This document shows, one piece after another, positions 42,838-52,265 of a stretch of 64,000 bases of DNA. A program made the translations under genes and the position numbers. This DNA comes from Paenibacillus albidus. GTDB lineage: Bacteria; Bacillota; Bacilli; Paenibacillales; Paenibacillaceae. The stretch spans positions 62,001 through 126,000 of the forward strand of contig NZ_BMKR01000015.1 in the NCBI RefSeq assembly GCF_014644435.1, written 5' to 3'. The notes under the pieces are model-generated. The model had not been told where the DNA came from and made no database searches. It saw nothing but the letters and a program-made list of their open reading frames with translations. Position 1 is the stretch's first letter. Each line of letters starts with the position of its first letter.

Positions 42838-43530
42838 ATGGAGTATGGGAGTATATTGATTAAGCTGATCGCCGGCTTTGCCGGTCTGTGGGCCATGACA
42901 AGGTTACTCGGAAAAAAGGAAATTTCGGCTCTGACCCCCTTTGACTTTATTTCTGCCGTCATATTGGGAGACCTGGTTGGCGATACCATATATGACCAGG
43001 AGCAGTCTGTACTTAGACTCATCTTTTCACTGGCTGTCTGGACCATTCTGTCTATTGTATTTGAGAAACTTACCCAGCATATCCGCAAGCTGCGCACTCC
43101 GCTGGAAGGCAAACCGGAGATATTGATTCGGGACGGCCGGGTAGATGTGGACAAGCTCCGCAAGAGCAGTCTTGACTTTGAACAATTAAGAATGATGCTT
43201 AGGGCCAAGGATACTTTTTCCATCCATGAAGTAGCGTATGCCATTTATGAGACCAACGGCTCGCTCAGTATTCTAAAAAAACCGCAATATGAACCGGCGA
43301 CGCGCGGAGATTTGAAGTTGCCTTTGCAGGATATCCAGCTGCCGCGAAGTGTGGTTGAAGACGGCGAAGTACAGCCTGACATGCTGGAGCGTCTTGGCCT
43401 GAATGAACAGGAATTGCGCCAAAAACTGCAAGAGAAGGGCTGCCCGGATGTACGTTCCATCGCCTATGCTGAAATAAACCAGGACGGAGAACTATGCATT
43501 ATTCCCTGTGCCCAAAAGGAAAGCGGCTGA
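42838..43530 (+). CDS. YetF/DUF421 family membrane protein
   Basis: Protein of 230 residues. Two to three N-terminal transmembrane segments (about 5-80) with RLLGKKEISALTPFDFISAVILGDLVGDT, the family signature, followed by a soluble domain with IRDGRVDVDKLRKSSLDFEQLRMMLRAK. DUF421 proteins occur in several copies in spore-formers; the function is not settled. GGGGGAGG precedes the ATG at 42838. No partner gene is apparent. Confidence 0.85.
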   Translation: MEYGSILIKLIAGFAGLWAMTRLLGKKEISALTPFDFISAVILGDLVGDTIYDQEQSVLRLIFSLAVWTILSIVFEKLTQHIRKLRTPLEGKPEILIRDGRVDVDKLRKSSLDFEQLRMMLRAKDTFSIHEVAYAIYETNGSLSILKKPQYEPATRGDLKLPLQDIQLPRSVVEDGEVQPDMLERLGLNEQELRQKLQEKGCPDVRSIAYAEINQDGELCIIPCAQKESG

Positions 43531-43556
43531 GAGCAACCCGGGTTCTAAAGATAAAG

Positions 43557-43606
43557 AAAAGCTGTCTCTTTGTGTAGAATAATCTACCTGGGAGACAGCT
43601 TATTTG
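43557..43606. terminator. bidirectional terminator between yetF-like gene and moaA
   Basis: Stem AGCTGTCTC/GAGACAGCT (43560-43568 with 43592-43600) and inner GTAG/CTAC, followed by TTATTTGTTG. GCTGTCTC hairpin family. Confidence 0.7.
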
Positions 43607-43626
43607 TTGCATACTCAGGGCGCCGG

Positions 43627-44643
43627 TTAACCGCCTATATAAGACATCTCAATTTTGGGGACCGCCCCACGGGAAGGCCCCGTCCCCTCCAGGCTCCGCA
43701 GGTCGGAATAACGGTCTTCCCGGTTGTTCCAGACTTGCCGAAGTTTCTCGGTCAACTCGTCACCCGAAATATCAGTCCGCAGCAAGGTCCGCAGGTCAAA
43801 GCCCCGGCTGGCGAACAAGCAGGTATAAAAGGAGCCGTCAGCCGACAAGCGCGCCCGGGAGCAGCTGGAACAAAAGCTCTGTGTAATGGAGGAAATGATT
43901 CCGATCTCACGGTCTGTTCCTGTATACCGGTATCTGGCGGCAACTTCGCCTTCATACTGCGGCGCAATGGGTGTAAGCGGCATAACGCTGTCGATCATGT
44001 CAACGATCTGCTGTCTGGTGATCACTTGGCTCAAATCCCAACCGTTGGTGTTCCCCACATCCATAAATTCTATGAACCTCAGAATATACTCCGTATCCTT
44101 GAAATATCTGGCCATAGGAATAATATCCTGCTCATTGGAGGACTTCTTCACAACCATGTTGACTTTAACCTGGAGCCCTGCGTCCGCCGCAGCTTTCATA
44201 CCATCCAGTACTCCCTGTACCCCGACACCCAGGCCGTTAATGGCTCCAAACCGGGCATCGTCCAGTGAATCCAGACTGACATTAACGCGTTTCAGGCCGG
44301 CCGCATATAAGTCACTTGCAAACCGGGGCAACAGCAGCCCATTCGTAGTCAATGCAATATCTTCAATGCCCTCCACCCGGCTCAGCCGGCCGATCAGGCG
44401 CGGCAGGCCGCCCCGCAGCAGCGGCTCGCCGCCGGTAAGCCGCAGCTTCTTGCCCCCCAAGCTTGCGAAGGAGCGGCAAATCTGTTCAATTTCATCAAAA
44501 CTCAGCAGGTCATCCCTGCCGAGAAACTTGTAATCAGGGCCGAAAATTTCCTTGGGCATACAATAAACGCAGCGCAGATTGCAACGGTCAGTAACCGAAA
44601 TTCGCAGATCCTTCAAGGGGCGGTTCAGCTTATCCAGCGTCAT
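43627..44643 (-). CDS. moaA: GTP 3',8-cyclase (molybdenum cofactor biosynthesis)
   Basis: Protein of 338 residues, radical-SAM enzyme that starts molybdopterin synthesis from GTP. The SAM-cluster motif CNLRCVYC and the second cluster (CSSCSRARLSADGSFYTC) are present, as is the C-terminal Gly-Gly that is needed for activity. ATG at 44643; AAGGAGG lies just upstream. No other moa or moe genes are nearby, so the rest of the pathway must be elsewhere. It lies 21 bases after the hybrid kinase gene, possibly by read-through. Confidence 0.93.
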   Translation of the reverse strand: MTLDKLNRPLKDLRISVTDRCNLRCVYCMPKEIFGPDYKFLGRDDLLSFDEIEQICRSFASLGGKKLRLTGGEPLLRGGLPRLIGRLSRVEGIEDIALTTNGLLLPRFASDLYAAGLKRVNVSLDSLDDARFGAINGLGVGVQGVLDGMKAAADAGLQVKVNMVVKKSSNEQDIIPMARYFKDTEYILRFIEFMDVGNTNGWDLSQVITRQQIVDMIDSVMPLTPIAPQYEGEVAARYRYTGTDREIGIISSITQSFCSSCSRARLSADGSFYTCLFASRGFDLRTLLRTDISGDELTEKLRQVWNNREDRYSDLRSLEGTGPSRGAVPKIEMSYIGG

Positions 44644-44664
44644 TGTATTCCTCCTTCTTCCCGG

Positions 44665-47600
44665 TCAGCAGCTTTCCGGGAACAGTACTTCCCCGCTCGC
44701 CTGGCTGACTTTTACAATATCGTGAAGTGTAGTTGACAGTTCACCCGGCGGATACGGCTTGGTCAAATATTTTCGAACATTATGCTGCATCAGGATCTTA
44801 TTTGACTTGTCCAGAGCTGAGGAGATCACAATCGGTATGCTTTCTGTTCTGGAGTCTTCCTTCAGCATGCTGATCAGATCCCAGCCGTCCAGCTCCTCTC
44901 CCAGCATCAAATCGACCACAATAGCAACGAATGGCGTCTTCAAAGCTTGATCGAAGGCTTTTTGCGGATGATAGTGATGGGTTACCCGGAAGCCTTTGCC
45001 TTTCAGCTCCTCCGATAACAGAAGTGAGAGGCTGTAGTCATCTTCTACGATCATCACATTCGGTTTAACCTCTTTATCGGTATTCCATTTAAGCGTGTCT
45101 TCCTCCTGGCGGCCCGGGTCGCCATTCCGAGTCGGGAGGCTGAACCACACGGTCGTTCCTTCCCCCTCCACAGAATCGATGCCGATAGTCCCCTTCTGCT
45201 TCGCAATAATTTCCTTGCAGATCGCCAGCCCCAGACCCGTGCCGCCTATGCGTTTGGAGGCGCTGTTGTCAATTCTTCTGAATTTCTGGAACAGCTGGCC
45301 GATCTGTTCCTTCGGAATGCCCAGTCCGCTGTCCTGAATTTGCAGTACAATCTGTCCGGGCTCATTGAACAGGTGCACTTTAACTTCATTGCTGTCCGGC
45401 GAGAACTTGATCGCATTGCTGAGCAGATTGGTCATGACCTGGATAATTTTATCTTTATCCACTTCCACTTCAGCATTCCTTGCCTCATCAACCAGCAGCA
45501 CATGATGTGTACTGCTTAATTTATATTGATCAATGACGCCCATCACGATCTCACTCAGATTGGCGTGCTCCGTTATATATTGCTGCTTGCCGGATTCCAT
45601 CCGCTGCAAATCCAGAAAGTCATTGATGAGTTCCGTTAACCGCTTGGCTTCTTTATGGATTGTCTCCAAATATCTCAGCTGCTTTTCCGGCTTCATCGTT
45701 TTGGACAAAAGCAGCTCCGTGAAGCCGAGTACGCTGGACAAAGGGGTTCTTAGCTCATGGCTGACCGTGCTGACCAGCTCCGACTTCATCAAATCAAGCT
45801 CATATTCTCTCGTAATATCCCGATGGACAAACAAGGTGCCGATGCGCATCTCCCGGCGGAACACCGGAATGGCATAAACATCTACATGCTTCAGGAGCTC
45901 CGTCTGAATTGAATACTTCATACTGCTGGAATCCGATGACAACGGAGACATGGCCTGTTGATAGAAGGCGCGGATCTCTTCGGTTTCATTGATCACCTGG
46001 ATGAAATGGTTCAGCCAGTGGTCTCTGGATGTCATGCTGCCATCCGTCCACTCGCCATAGTTGAACATCTGGCTAAGCGCTTTATTAATATGCAGCATGG
46101 TGCCGGCAGTGTCAACGAACTGAATGCCCTCATTTACATTGTTGACAATATCCTGGTTCAGCTTGCGGCCATGCTCGATCTCTTCATACATAAACAGCCG
46201 CTCGATGGCCAGCGCAACCCGGTTCATCATGCCCTCTACCTCGTTGACTTCCTCTTTGCTGAAATCATGGCCAATCCGGCTGCCGCAGAACACGGCCAGA
46301 ATCTCATTTTTGGCATTCACAACCGTAGTGTAAAAGTCGTAGGAGAACACCGGTTCAGGTGAAATCCCTTGCTCCGATTGAGCTGCAGGCCGTTTGACGG
46401 TATAGGATCTCTCCGATTGCAGACGGTACAGCATCTCATTGTTCCCGTTCTCCAGATAGCGGTCAACCGTGGCTTGCGGAATACCTTTGGCGGTAACGAT
46501 GTTATCTTTGACCAGCAGGAAAAAGCTTGCATCAAAAGCATACAGCCGGTTCATAAAATGAATGAACTTGTCCGCAAATTCCTGCTTATCCAGCGTATAG
46601 GTAATATCATGATTCAGCTGATTGTTCAGCTCCAGCATGACCTTGGTTTGTTCCGTGTGCTTCAGGGTATCGGCCAGCTCCTGCTGGACACTCTTCATTG
46701 AAGTGATGTCATTGGCGATGAGAATATACTGATAAATGACGCCTTCATCGTTCAGATACGGCATAATTGTTGCCTGAATCCAGACGGCTGAGCCGTCTTT
46801 GTGAGCCATCCGGATTTCATTGCTCCACACCCCGCCGGTGCTCAGCTTGCCAAAAATCTGCTCCGAGGAAACGTTCTGAAATTCAAATAATCTGTACGTA
46901 AACCCGATGATTTCAGAATGGCTGTATCCGGTATAGGCGCTCAGATTCTCATTGGCATAGCTAAATACTCCCTTTTGAGTGAGGATGGCTACGGCAGAAG
47001 ATTGATCCAGAGCCTTCATCATACTCTCAATCTCGGCTAACGAACGCTGCAGCCTGGTTTGCTGCTCCTGCAGCTCATCCTGCTGGGCCTGCAGCTCTTC
47101 GTTCTGCATCATCAGCTCTTCTTCCTTATCCTGAATACTGCGGGCCATATCCAGAAAGGCGTCATACAACCTGCCAATCTCATCTTGGTTCCGCAGCTGC
47201 CCGAGCAGAATTTCCTCCCCGGCCGCCAGAGAATGCACTGCGCCTTGCAGCTCTTCAATCGGATTGATGAGATTGCGGATGATCCGCCAGATCAGCCAAG
47301 TAAAAAACAGTAGAACGACCGAACCGAACAAAAAAGAAAACAGGGTATACTCATTGGCCAGTCTGATGGAATGTTTGGCCATTTCATTCAGGGCAGTGTC
47401 CGCCCGCAGCTTGTAGGTTTTGGTGTATGCCAGAAATTCATTGACCGACTGGGTGCTGCCTTCCTGTGCAGCGGTTCTGAGCGCGGCGTAATCATCGGCT
47501 TCCACCAATCGGATAGCTTTAGGCAGGATATTGGTTTTATAATCGATGTAAAAGTTCTGCAGCTCTTTTCTGAACACCGCTTCTTCCGTAGACAGATTAA

Positions 47601-47910
47601 GCCGGGCATACCTGTCCAGTATGCTGTCCAGATTAGTGAGCGCCGTGTCCAGCAGCTTCAGTTCGTTATCGTTCTTCAGTGCAACATACCCTCGGGCCCG
47701 AAAAAAAACATCGCTCAGCGTTCCCGCCAGTTGATTGATCGTATCCGTTTTGTGCTGCAGGATCTCCCTCTCTTGCGCAAGCTTGGTCTGCTCGGCTTGG
47801 ATGTAGATAAAGAAGGCCGCCCCGGACAATATAATCAGCGCAAACAAAACAACAATAGTCCGGAAAAATCTTGTTCTAATACTTCGGCTAGAGGTTACTT
47901 CCCGAGTCAC
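44665..47910 (-). CDS. hybrid sensor histidine kinase (PAS, HisKA, HATPase, REC)
   Basis: Protein of 1,081 residues. Two transmembrane segments (about 16-34 and 193-215) bracket a helical extracytoplasmic domain of the CHASE3/four-helix type. Then follow HAMP (about 216-270), a Gln/Glu-rich coiled coil (about 265-300), a PAS domain (about 295-410), a GAF-like region (about 430-590), a second PAS-like region, HisKA with VSTVSHELRTPLSS, HATPase with SGLGIPKEQIGQLFQKFRR and GGTGLGLAICKEI, and a C-terminal receiver (IVVDLMLGEELDGWD; YLTKPYPPG). GTG at 47910 has GGAGGGG seven bases upstream and overlaps the single-domain receiver gene by 23 bases. Confidence 0.88.
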   Translation of the reverse strand: MTREVTSSRSIRTRFFRTIVVLFALIILSGAAFFIYIQAEQTKLAQEREILQHKTDTINQLAGTLSDVFFRARGYVALKNDNELKLLDTALTNLDSILDRYARLNLSTEEAVFRKELQNFYIDYKTNILPKAIRLVEADDYAALRTAAQEGSTQSVNEFLAYTKTYKLRADTALNEMAKHSIRLANEYTLFSFLFGSVVLLFFTWLIWRIIRNLINPIEELQGAVHSLAAGEEILLGQLRNQDEIGRLYDAFLDMARSIQDKEEELMMQNEELQAQQDELQEQQTRLQRSLAEIESMMKALDQSSAVAILTQKGVFSYANENLSAYTGYSHSEIIGFTYRLFEFQNVSSEQIFGKLSTGGVWSNEIRMAHKDGSAVWIQATIMPYLNDEGVIYQYILIANDITSMKSVQQELADTLKHTEQTKVMLELNNQLNHDITYTLDKQEFADKFIHFMNRLYAFDASFFLLVKDNIVTAKGIPQATVDRYLENGNNEMLYRLQSERSYTVKRPAAQSEQGISPEPVFSYDFYTTVVNAKNEILAVFCGSRIGHDFSKEEVNEVEGMMNRVALAIERLFMYEEIEHGRKLNQDIVNNVNEGIQFVDTAGTMLHINKALSQMFNYGEWTDGSMTSRDHWLNHFIQVINETEEIRAFYQQAMSPLSSDSSSMKYSIQTELLKHVDVYAIPVFRREMRIGTLFVHRDITREYELDLMKSELVSTVSHELRTPLSSVLGFTELLLSKTMKPEKQLRYLETIHKEAKRLTELINDFLDLQRMESGKQQYITEHANLSEIVMGVIDQYKLSSTHHVLLVDEARNAEVEVDKDKIIQVMTNLLSNAIKFSPDSNEVKVHLFNEPGQIVLQIQDSGLGIPKEQIGQLFQKFRRIDNSASKRIGGTGLGLAICKEIIAKQKGTIGIDSVEGEGTTVWFSLPTRNGDPGRQEEDTLKWNTDKEVKPNVMIVEDDYSLSLLLSEELKGKGFRVTHHYHPQKAFDQALKTPFVAIVVDLMLGEELDGWDLISMLKEDSRTESIPIVISSALDKSNKILMQHNVRKYLTKPYPPGELSTTLHDIVKVSQASGEVLFPESC

Positions 47911-48268
47911 TGAGAATCCCCTCCACTACGTGCATAAGTTCCATAGGACTAAACGGCTTGGCCATAAAAAAGCGGGCTCCCGCCGCCAGCGCCTTATTGC
48001 GGTCAGCCTCCTGTGCTTTTGCAGTCAGCATCAGAATGGCGGTCTTCTGTTTCAGCTCGTCCCCCAGCTCGCCCAGCACTTCAATCCCTGTCATGAGCGG
48101 CATCATGTAATCCAGAATCACCAGATCGAAACGTTCAGCCGCCAGCAGGTCCAGGGCATCCCGGCCATTCTCGGCGGTACGGAGTTCTACCCCTTCCAGA
48201 TCCTCCAGCGTATCAACGATCAGCATCCGCAGAATTTCTTCATCATCCACTACCAAAACTTTGTGCAT
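47888..48268 (-). CDS. single-domain response regulator (CheY-like)
   Basis: Protein of 126 residues, one receiver domain and no output: VVDDEEIL acidic pair, phosphoacceptor Asp in VILDYMMPLMTGIEV, Thr in MLTAKAQ, and Lys in MAKPFSPMEL. It overlaps the hybrid kinase gene and follows the Hpt-REC-GGDEF gene, so it is a likely shuttle or sink for phosphate in the same phosphorelay. Confidence 0.9.
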   Translation of the reverse strand: MHKVLVVDDEEILRMLIVDTLEDLEGVELRTAENGRDALDLLAAERFDLVILDYMMPLMTGIEVLGELGDELKQKTAILMLTAKAQEADRNKALAAGARFFMAKPFSPMELMHVVEGILSDSGSNL

Positions 48269-48312
48269 ACAATATTACCTCCATTTTCCGCTACCCGTTA
48301 TTCTTAGATGTC

Positions 48313-49944
48313 TTATAACAGGAATCTGTGGGCCAGCCGCTCGATCCGCAGCAACAGCTCATGCATATGAAACGGCTTAATGACATAATCATCGGCGCCC
48401 ATTTGCAGTGCATGAATGATATCCCTCTGATTATTTCTCCCGGTCAGCATAATAACCAGAACATTCGCCTCCGGATAACCGCTGCGAATCTGCTCAAGCA
48501 CCTCTACACCATCCAGCTCAGGCATTACACCATCCAGCAAGATTATATATTTCTCGTCAGACGAATACCAATTGGATTCCAGGAACTCTGGCCCGTTCGC
48601 ATAACTGCTGATTTTCAACTCAGAGACATGAGCAGGCTCCCAGCTTGCGAAGTTACTCGATACAATCCGCCGGATCAGCGCATCATCATCCACAATAATT
48701 ACATTCAGGATCACATTTGCTTTGATCGCAAGCAGATGATCGGAATAAAGCGTAGTCTGGTTCCTCCCGGCGTGCTTGCTGGCATAAAGAGCCTGATCGG
48801 CCTGCTCCACTAGTTTATCGGCTTGTTGTTCAGCTTCTGTTACTTCGGTGATTCCGCCTGAAAATGTAACCTGAAACCTTTCATTTTTGGCCCGGAACGG
48901 CAGGGCGGCAAAAGCCTCCTGAATACGCTCGATGACCACCGCCGCCGAAGCAACATCTGTATTGGGCAAAAACAAGGCAAACTCCTCCCCGCCAAAGCGG
49001 CAGAAGGTATCCTCTACCCGGATGGAACGCCGGACAATATCGGCAAAGGTCTGCAGCACCTCATCTCCGACGAGATGGCCATAGAGATCATTTACTCTTT
49101 TAAAGTGATCCAGATCCATAAGTGCCAGGGAGAATACCCGTCCCGTACGCTTGAAATCCGATATCAGCTGCTTCATCGTCTGGTTGAAATGCTTGCGGTT
49201 GAAGGCTCCGGTCAGCTCATCCACAATAATGGATTCCTGCCACTCCCGCTTCATCTCAAACCTGTTACGGATCAGCGCCAGAAGCAGCTCGATATCAATC
49301 GGCTTGGACACGTAATCCATGACTCCCATCGAATAGGCCTTCAATTGAACCGCTTTGGACTTTTCACCGCTGACAATCAGAATCGGGATCCGTTCTTTCT
49401 TGGCTTTCACGATAATTTGATCCAGAACTTCAATCCCGCTTTTGTCCGGCAGCACAATATCCAGCAGAATCATGTCCGGCTTGCTTTCATAAAACACCTT
49501 TAGTCCCCGTTCCGCAGAAAGTGCAATCCGCACATAATAGGACTGCTTCTCCAAAGACTCTTTCAGGAAGGCTACAAGCTCCACATCATCATCAATTAAA
49601 AGAATCTCCAGCTGCGGCAAAGCGGTAAGAGAGTTGCCCGGCTCCGGCTTCAGCGGTGATTCCATCACCTCCAGGGCCTCCCCTTCCAACACAGCAATGA
49701 ACGGGTATAAATACTCCCCCCATTCGCCTACCGACCAGCTTCTATGACTATCATCCGAGAATAACGGCATCGTCCGTTCGGCCAGCCCTTCGACTTCCTT
49801 CAAGCCCACCGTCCCTGCTGTTCCTTTCAGATTGTGCAGGAAACGATAAATCTCTCTTTCTTCCACTGCCGGACGCTCCGACCATTGCTGCAAAGTTTGT
49901 TTGGTGCGTTGCTCCACCAAATCCCTATATTTCCTTGTTGTCAT
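48313..49944 (-). CDS. Hpt-REC-GGDEF-REC diguanylate cyclase
   Basis: Protein of 543 residues. N-terminal Hpt-like helical domain with the phosphorylatable His in RFLHNLKGTAGTVGL, first receiver (about 110-225; ILLDIVLPDKSG), a GGDEF domain (about 240-400) with an intact active site RFGGEEFALF and an inhibitory RxxD site (RVED) five residues upstream, and a second receiver (about 415-540; IILLDGVMPELDG). It should make cyclic di-GMP under phosphorelay control and be inhibited by its product. It is the first gene of the three-gene phosphorelay operon. Confidence 0.87.
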   Translation of the reverse strand: MTTRKYRDLVEQRTKQTLQQWSERPAVEEREIYRFLHNLKGTAGTVGLKEVEGLAERTMPLFSDDSHRSWSVGEWGEYLYPFIAVLEGEALEVMESPLKPEPGNSLTALPQLEILLIDDDVELVAFLKESLEKQSYYVRIALSAERGLKVFYESKPDMILLDIVLPDKSGIEVLDQIIVKAKKERIPILIVSGEKSKAVQLKAYSMGVMDYVSKPIDIELLLALIRNRFEMKREWQESIIVDELTGAFNRKHFNQTMKQLISDFKRTGRVFSLALMDLDHFKRVNDLYGHLVGDEVLQTFADIVRRSIRVEDTFCRFGGEEFALFLPNTDVASAAVVIERIQEAFAALPFRAKNERFQVTFSGGITEVTEAEQQADKLVEQADQALYASKHAGRNQTTLYSDHLLAIKANVILNVIIVDDDALIRRIVSSNFASWEPAHVSELKISSYANGPEFLESNWYSSDEKYIILLDGVMPELDGVEVLEQIRSGYPEANVLVIMLTGRNNQRDIIHALQMGADDYVIKPFHMHELLLRIERLAHRFLL

Positions 49945-50136
49945 CGCTACTCCTTCAGTCAGGCAATTATCAATGTTATAGAATGTGAGCTTAAGTTCAT
50001 TTTAGATGGTCCGATGGTATTTAAATGTATGCTCAAAATTTCCATTTCAACATACTCTACCTGCATTGTCAATTACATTCTACATAAAATAGCAGACTTC
50101 TACAAAATTCCGAAGAGTCGGACAAAAAAACTTTGG

Positions 50137-50165
50137 TTGATGCTTCGGAGATGATTTGTCATAAT
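50137..50165 (+). promoter_or_regulatory. sigma-A-type promoter of the ACT/PFL genes
   Basis: TTGATG (50137-50142), 17-base spacer, CATAAT (50160-50165), about 65 bases before the ACT-domain start. Fits a housekeeping promoter; no operator recognised. Confidence 0.5.
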
Positions 50166-50229
50166 AGTTGAATCATTCACTCCGTTAACGCGGCGGACGA
50201 TTACAGAGTAACTAAGGGGGCTGTTTTAC

Positions 50230-50499
50230 TTGAAAGGAATTATTACCGTACTCGGAAAAGACAAAGTGGGAATTATCGCCAAAGTCTGCACCTATCTTGC
50301 CGATCATAATGTGAACATTCTGGATATTTCGCAAACCATTGTTCAGGATTACTTCAACATGATGATGATTGTGGATGTGTCGGGTCCTTCCAAATCCTTT
50401 GAGGAGCTTGTCGAGGATTTACAGAAGGTCGGCGAATCGATCGGCGTGGAAATCAAGCTGCAGCATGAAGATATATTTAACATTATGCACCGGATATAA
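50230..50499 (+). CDS. ACT-domain protein (UPF0237 family)
   Basis: Protein of 89 residues made of one ACT domain: ITVLGKDKVGIIAKVCTYLADHNVNILDISQTIVQDYFNMMMIVDV. ACT domains bind amino acids or other small ligands. TTG start at 50230 with AAGGGGG upstream. In Firmicutes this gene is found upstream of the PFL (UPF0210) gene, as here (27-base gap), so it is a probable regulatory partner of that protein. Confidence 0.85.
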   Translation: MKGIITVLGKDKVGIIAKVCTYLADHNVNILDISQTIVQDYFNMMMIVDVSGPSKSFEELVEDLQKVGESIGVEIKLQHEDIFNIMHRI

Positions 50500-50526
50500 G
50501 GAGCAGAGCAAAGGAGCAAATGCCAT

Positions 50527-51885
50527 ATGATTTCAATCGTAGAAGTGCAGGAAACCAATAAAATGATCCGTGAAATGAACCTGGATGTGCGTACAATTAC
50601 GATGGGCATCAGCCTGATGGACTGCGCCCATACGGATATGCGGACCTTCAACCAGAATGTGTATGACAAAATCACCCGCTCCGCCGAAAAACTGGTCAAA
50701 ACAGGAGAAGAGCTGGAGCGCCAATTCGGCGTGCCGATTGTCAACAAGCGGATATCCGTCACCCCGATTGCGATAGCTGCGGGTTCTGTGCATACCGATA
50801 CTTATGTCCCGGTGGCAGAAGCACTGGACCGCGCCGCCAAAGAGGTTGGCGTGAACTTCATCGGCGGTTTCTCTGCCCTTGTACAGAAGGGCTGCACCAA
50901 AGGTGACCGGATTCTGATCGAAAGTATCCCCGAAGCCCTGGCGGTCACCGAACGGGTCTGCTCTTCGGTTAATGTCGGCTCCTCCCGCAGCGGCATCAAT
51001 ATGGATGCCGTCAAGCTGATGGGCGACATCATCATCCAGACCGCGGAACGGACCAAGGACCGCGATTCCATCGGCTGTGCGAAGCTGGTTGTATTCTGCA
51101 ATGCGGTTGAGGACAACCCCTTTATGGCTGGCGCGTTTCACGGTGTCGGTGAACGGGAATGCGTGATTAACGTCGGCGTCAGCGGACCGGGTGTGATCAA
51201 GCGGGCTTTGGAGGAAGTCAGGGGACAGGATTTCGAGACTTTGTGCGAGACCATCAAACGGACGGCGTTCAAAGTAACCCGGGTCGGCCAGCTGGTTGCA
51301 CAGGAAGCGTCGAAAAGAATGGGCGTTCCTTTCGGAATTATCGACTTGTCCCTCGCCCCCACGCCGCTGATCGGCGATTCCATCGCAGAGATCTTTCAGG
51401 TAATGGGCCTGGAGGAAGCCGGTGCACCGGGAACAACGGCCGCACTGGCCATCCTGAACGACAATGTGAAGAAAGGCGGGGTCATGGCGTCCTCCTATGT
51501 CGGCGGACTCAGCGGAGCCTTCATCCCGGTCAGCGAAGACCACGGGATGATCCAGGCGGTTCAGCGCGGTGCCCTTACGCTCGAGAAGCTGGAGGCGATG
51601 ACCTGCGTATGCTCCGTCGGGCTCGATATGATTGCCATTCCGGGCAGCACCAGCAAGGAGACGCTCTCCGGCATCATCGCCGATGAGGCGGCTATAGGCA
51701 TGGTCAACAATAAGACCACCGCAGTTCGCCTGATTCCCGTGATCGGCAAGGATGTAGGCGAGATGGTCGAATTCGGCGGACTGCTGGGCTACGCGCCGGT
51801 CATGGCCGTGAACAGCTTCGACTGCTCGGGCTTTGTGAACCGGGGCGGCCGGATACCGGCGCCGATTCACAGCTTTAAGAATTAA
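50527..51885 (+). CDS. PFL family protein (UPF0210/DUF711)
   Basis: Protein of 452 residues, full family length, soluble. Motifs such as MGISLMDCAHTDMRTFNQNVYDKI, KGCTKGDRILIESIPEAL and SSRSGINMDAVKLMGDII agree with the UPF0210 family, whose structures show a pyruvate-formate-lyase-like barrel but whose reaction is unknown. I do not see a C-terminal glycyl-radical motif, so radical chemistry is not suggested. AAAGGAG lies ten bases before the ATG at 50527. Confidence 0.85.
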   Translation: MISIVEVQETNKMIREMNLDVRTITMGISLMDCAHTDMRTFNQNVYDKITRSAEKLVKTGEELERQFGVPIVNKRISVTPIAIAAGSVHTDTYVPVAEALDRAAKEVGVNFIGGFSALVQKGCTKGDRILIESIPEALAVTERVCSSVNVGSSRSGINMDAVKLMGDIIIQTAERTKDRDSIGCAKLVVFCNAVEDNPFMAGAFHGVGERECVINVGVSGPGVIKRALEEVRGQDFETLCETIKRTAFKVTRVGQLVAQEASKRMGVPFGIIDLSLAPTPLIGDSIAEIFQVMGLEEAGAPGTTAALAILNDNVKKGGVMASSYVGGLSGAFIPVSEDHGMIQAVQRGALTLEKLEAMTCVCSVGLDMIAIPGSTSKETLSGIIADEAAIGMVNNKTTAVRLIPVIGKDVGEMVEFGGLLGYAPVMAVNSFDCSGFVNRGGRIPAPIHSFKN

Positions 51886-51910
51886 GGTGTTAAGGGCGAC
51901 GGGCTTCAAA

Positions 51911-51949
51911 GTTAGGAGTTAGGAGTTAGAAGTTAGGAGTTAGGAGTTA
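51911..51949. repeat. GTTAGGA heptamer array
   Basis: Five and a half tandem copies of GTTAGGA, the third with one change (GTTAGAA), directly after the PFL gene. No coding function. Likely slippage-prone. Confidence 0.8.
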
Positions 51950-51997
51950 CTGGCTACAAGCAGTATATGAGCACGGTCAAGTTCATTGCCTCGACCG

Positions 51998-52188
51998 TTT
52001 GAGTGTATTTTGTACATCAGGTAGCGAGTAGATCATGCTGATTCCCGATTTGAGTGTATTTTGTGCATCAAAAAAAGCAAGAAATACCGAAGAACACCCT
52101 TTTTATATAATCCTGCTGTACGAAATACATCAGGACGCAGTTTCAAGCGTTTTGAGTGCGATTCTGCTGCACTAAATACATTAGATTG
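51998..52188. repeat. four related 22-base elements in inverted pairs
   Basis: Two copies on the minus strand (51998-52019 and 52049-52070) and two on the plus strand (52110-52131 and 52167-52188) share the core TGTAC(A/G)AAATACA with small changes. The inverted pairs can fold into a long stem. This looks like a dispersed intergenic repeat family rather than a gene. Confidence 0.5.
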
Positions 52189-52225
52189 CCTTGCAGCCGG
52201 GCACCATAGGTCTCAGAACAGCAAC

Positions 52226-52265
52226 AAGAACCCTGCATCCCTTCTACCGGGACGCAGGGTTCTTT
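52226..52265. terminator. terminator-like hairpin
   Basis: Stem AGAACCCTGC/GCAGGGTTCT with inner ATCCC/GGGAC pairing, followed by TTTAGC. Lies between convergent PFL and sigma-factor genes and probably ends both. Confidence 0.65.

Noticed and set aside
50533..51909. 458-codon frame opposite the PFL gene
   Set aside because: It mirrors a well-conserved gene on the other strand and has no ribosome binding site or family of its own. The same applies to frames opposite cysI/cysJ (36214-37632) and the adenine deaminase (55290-56567).
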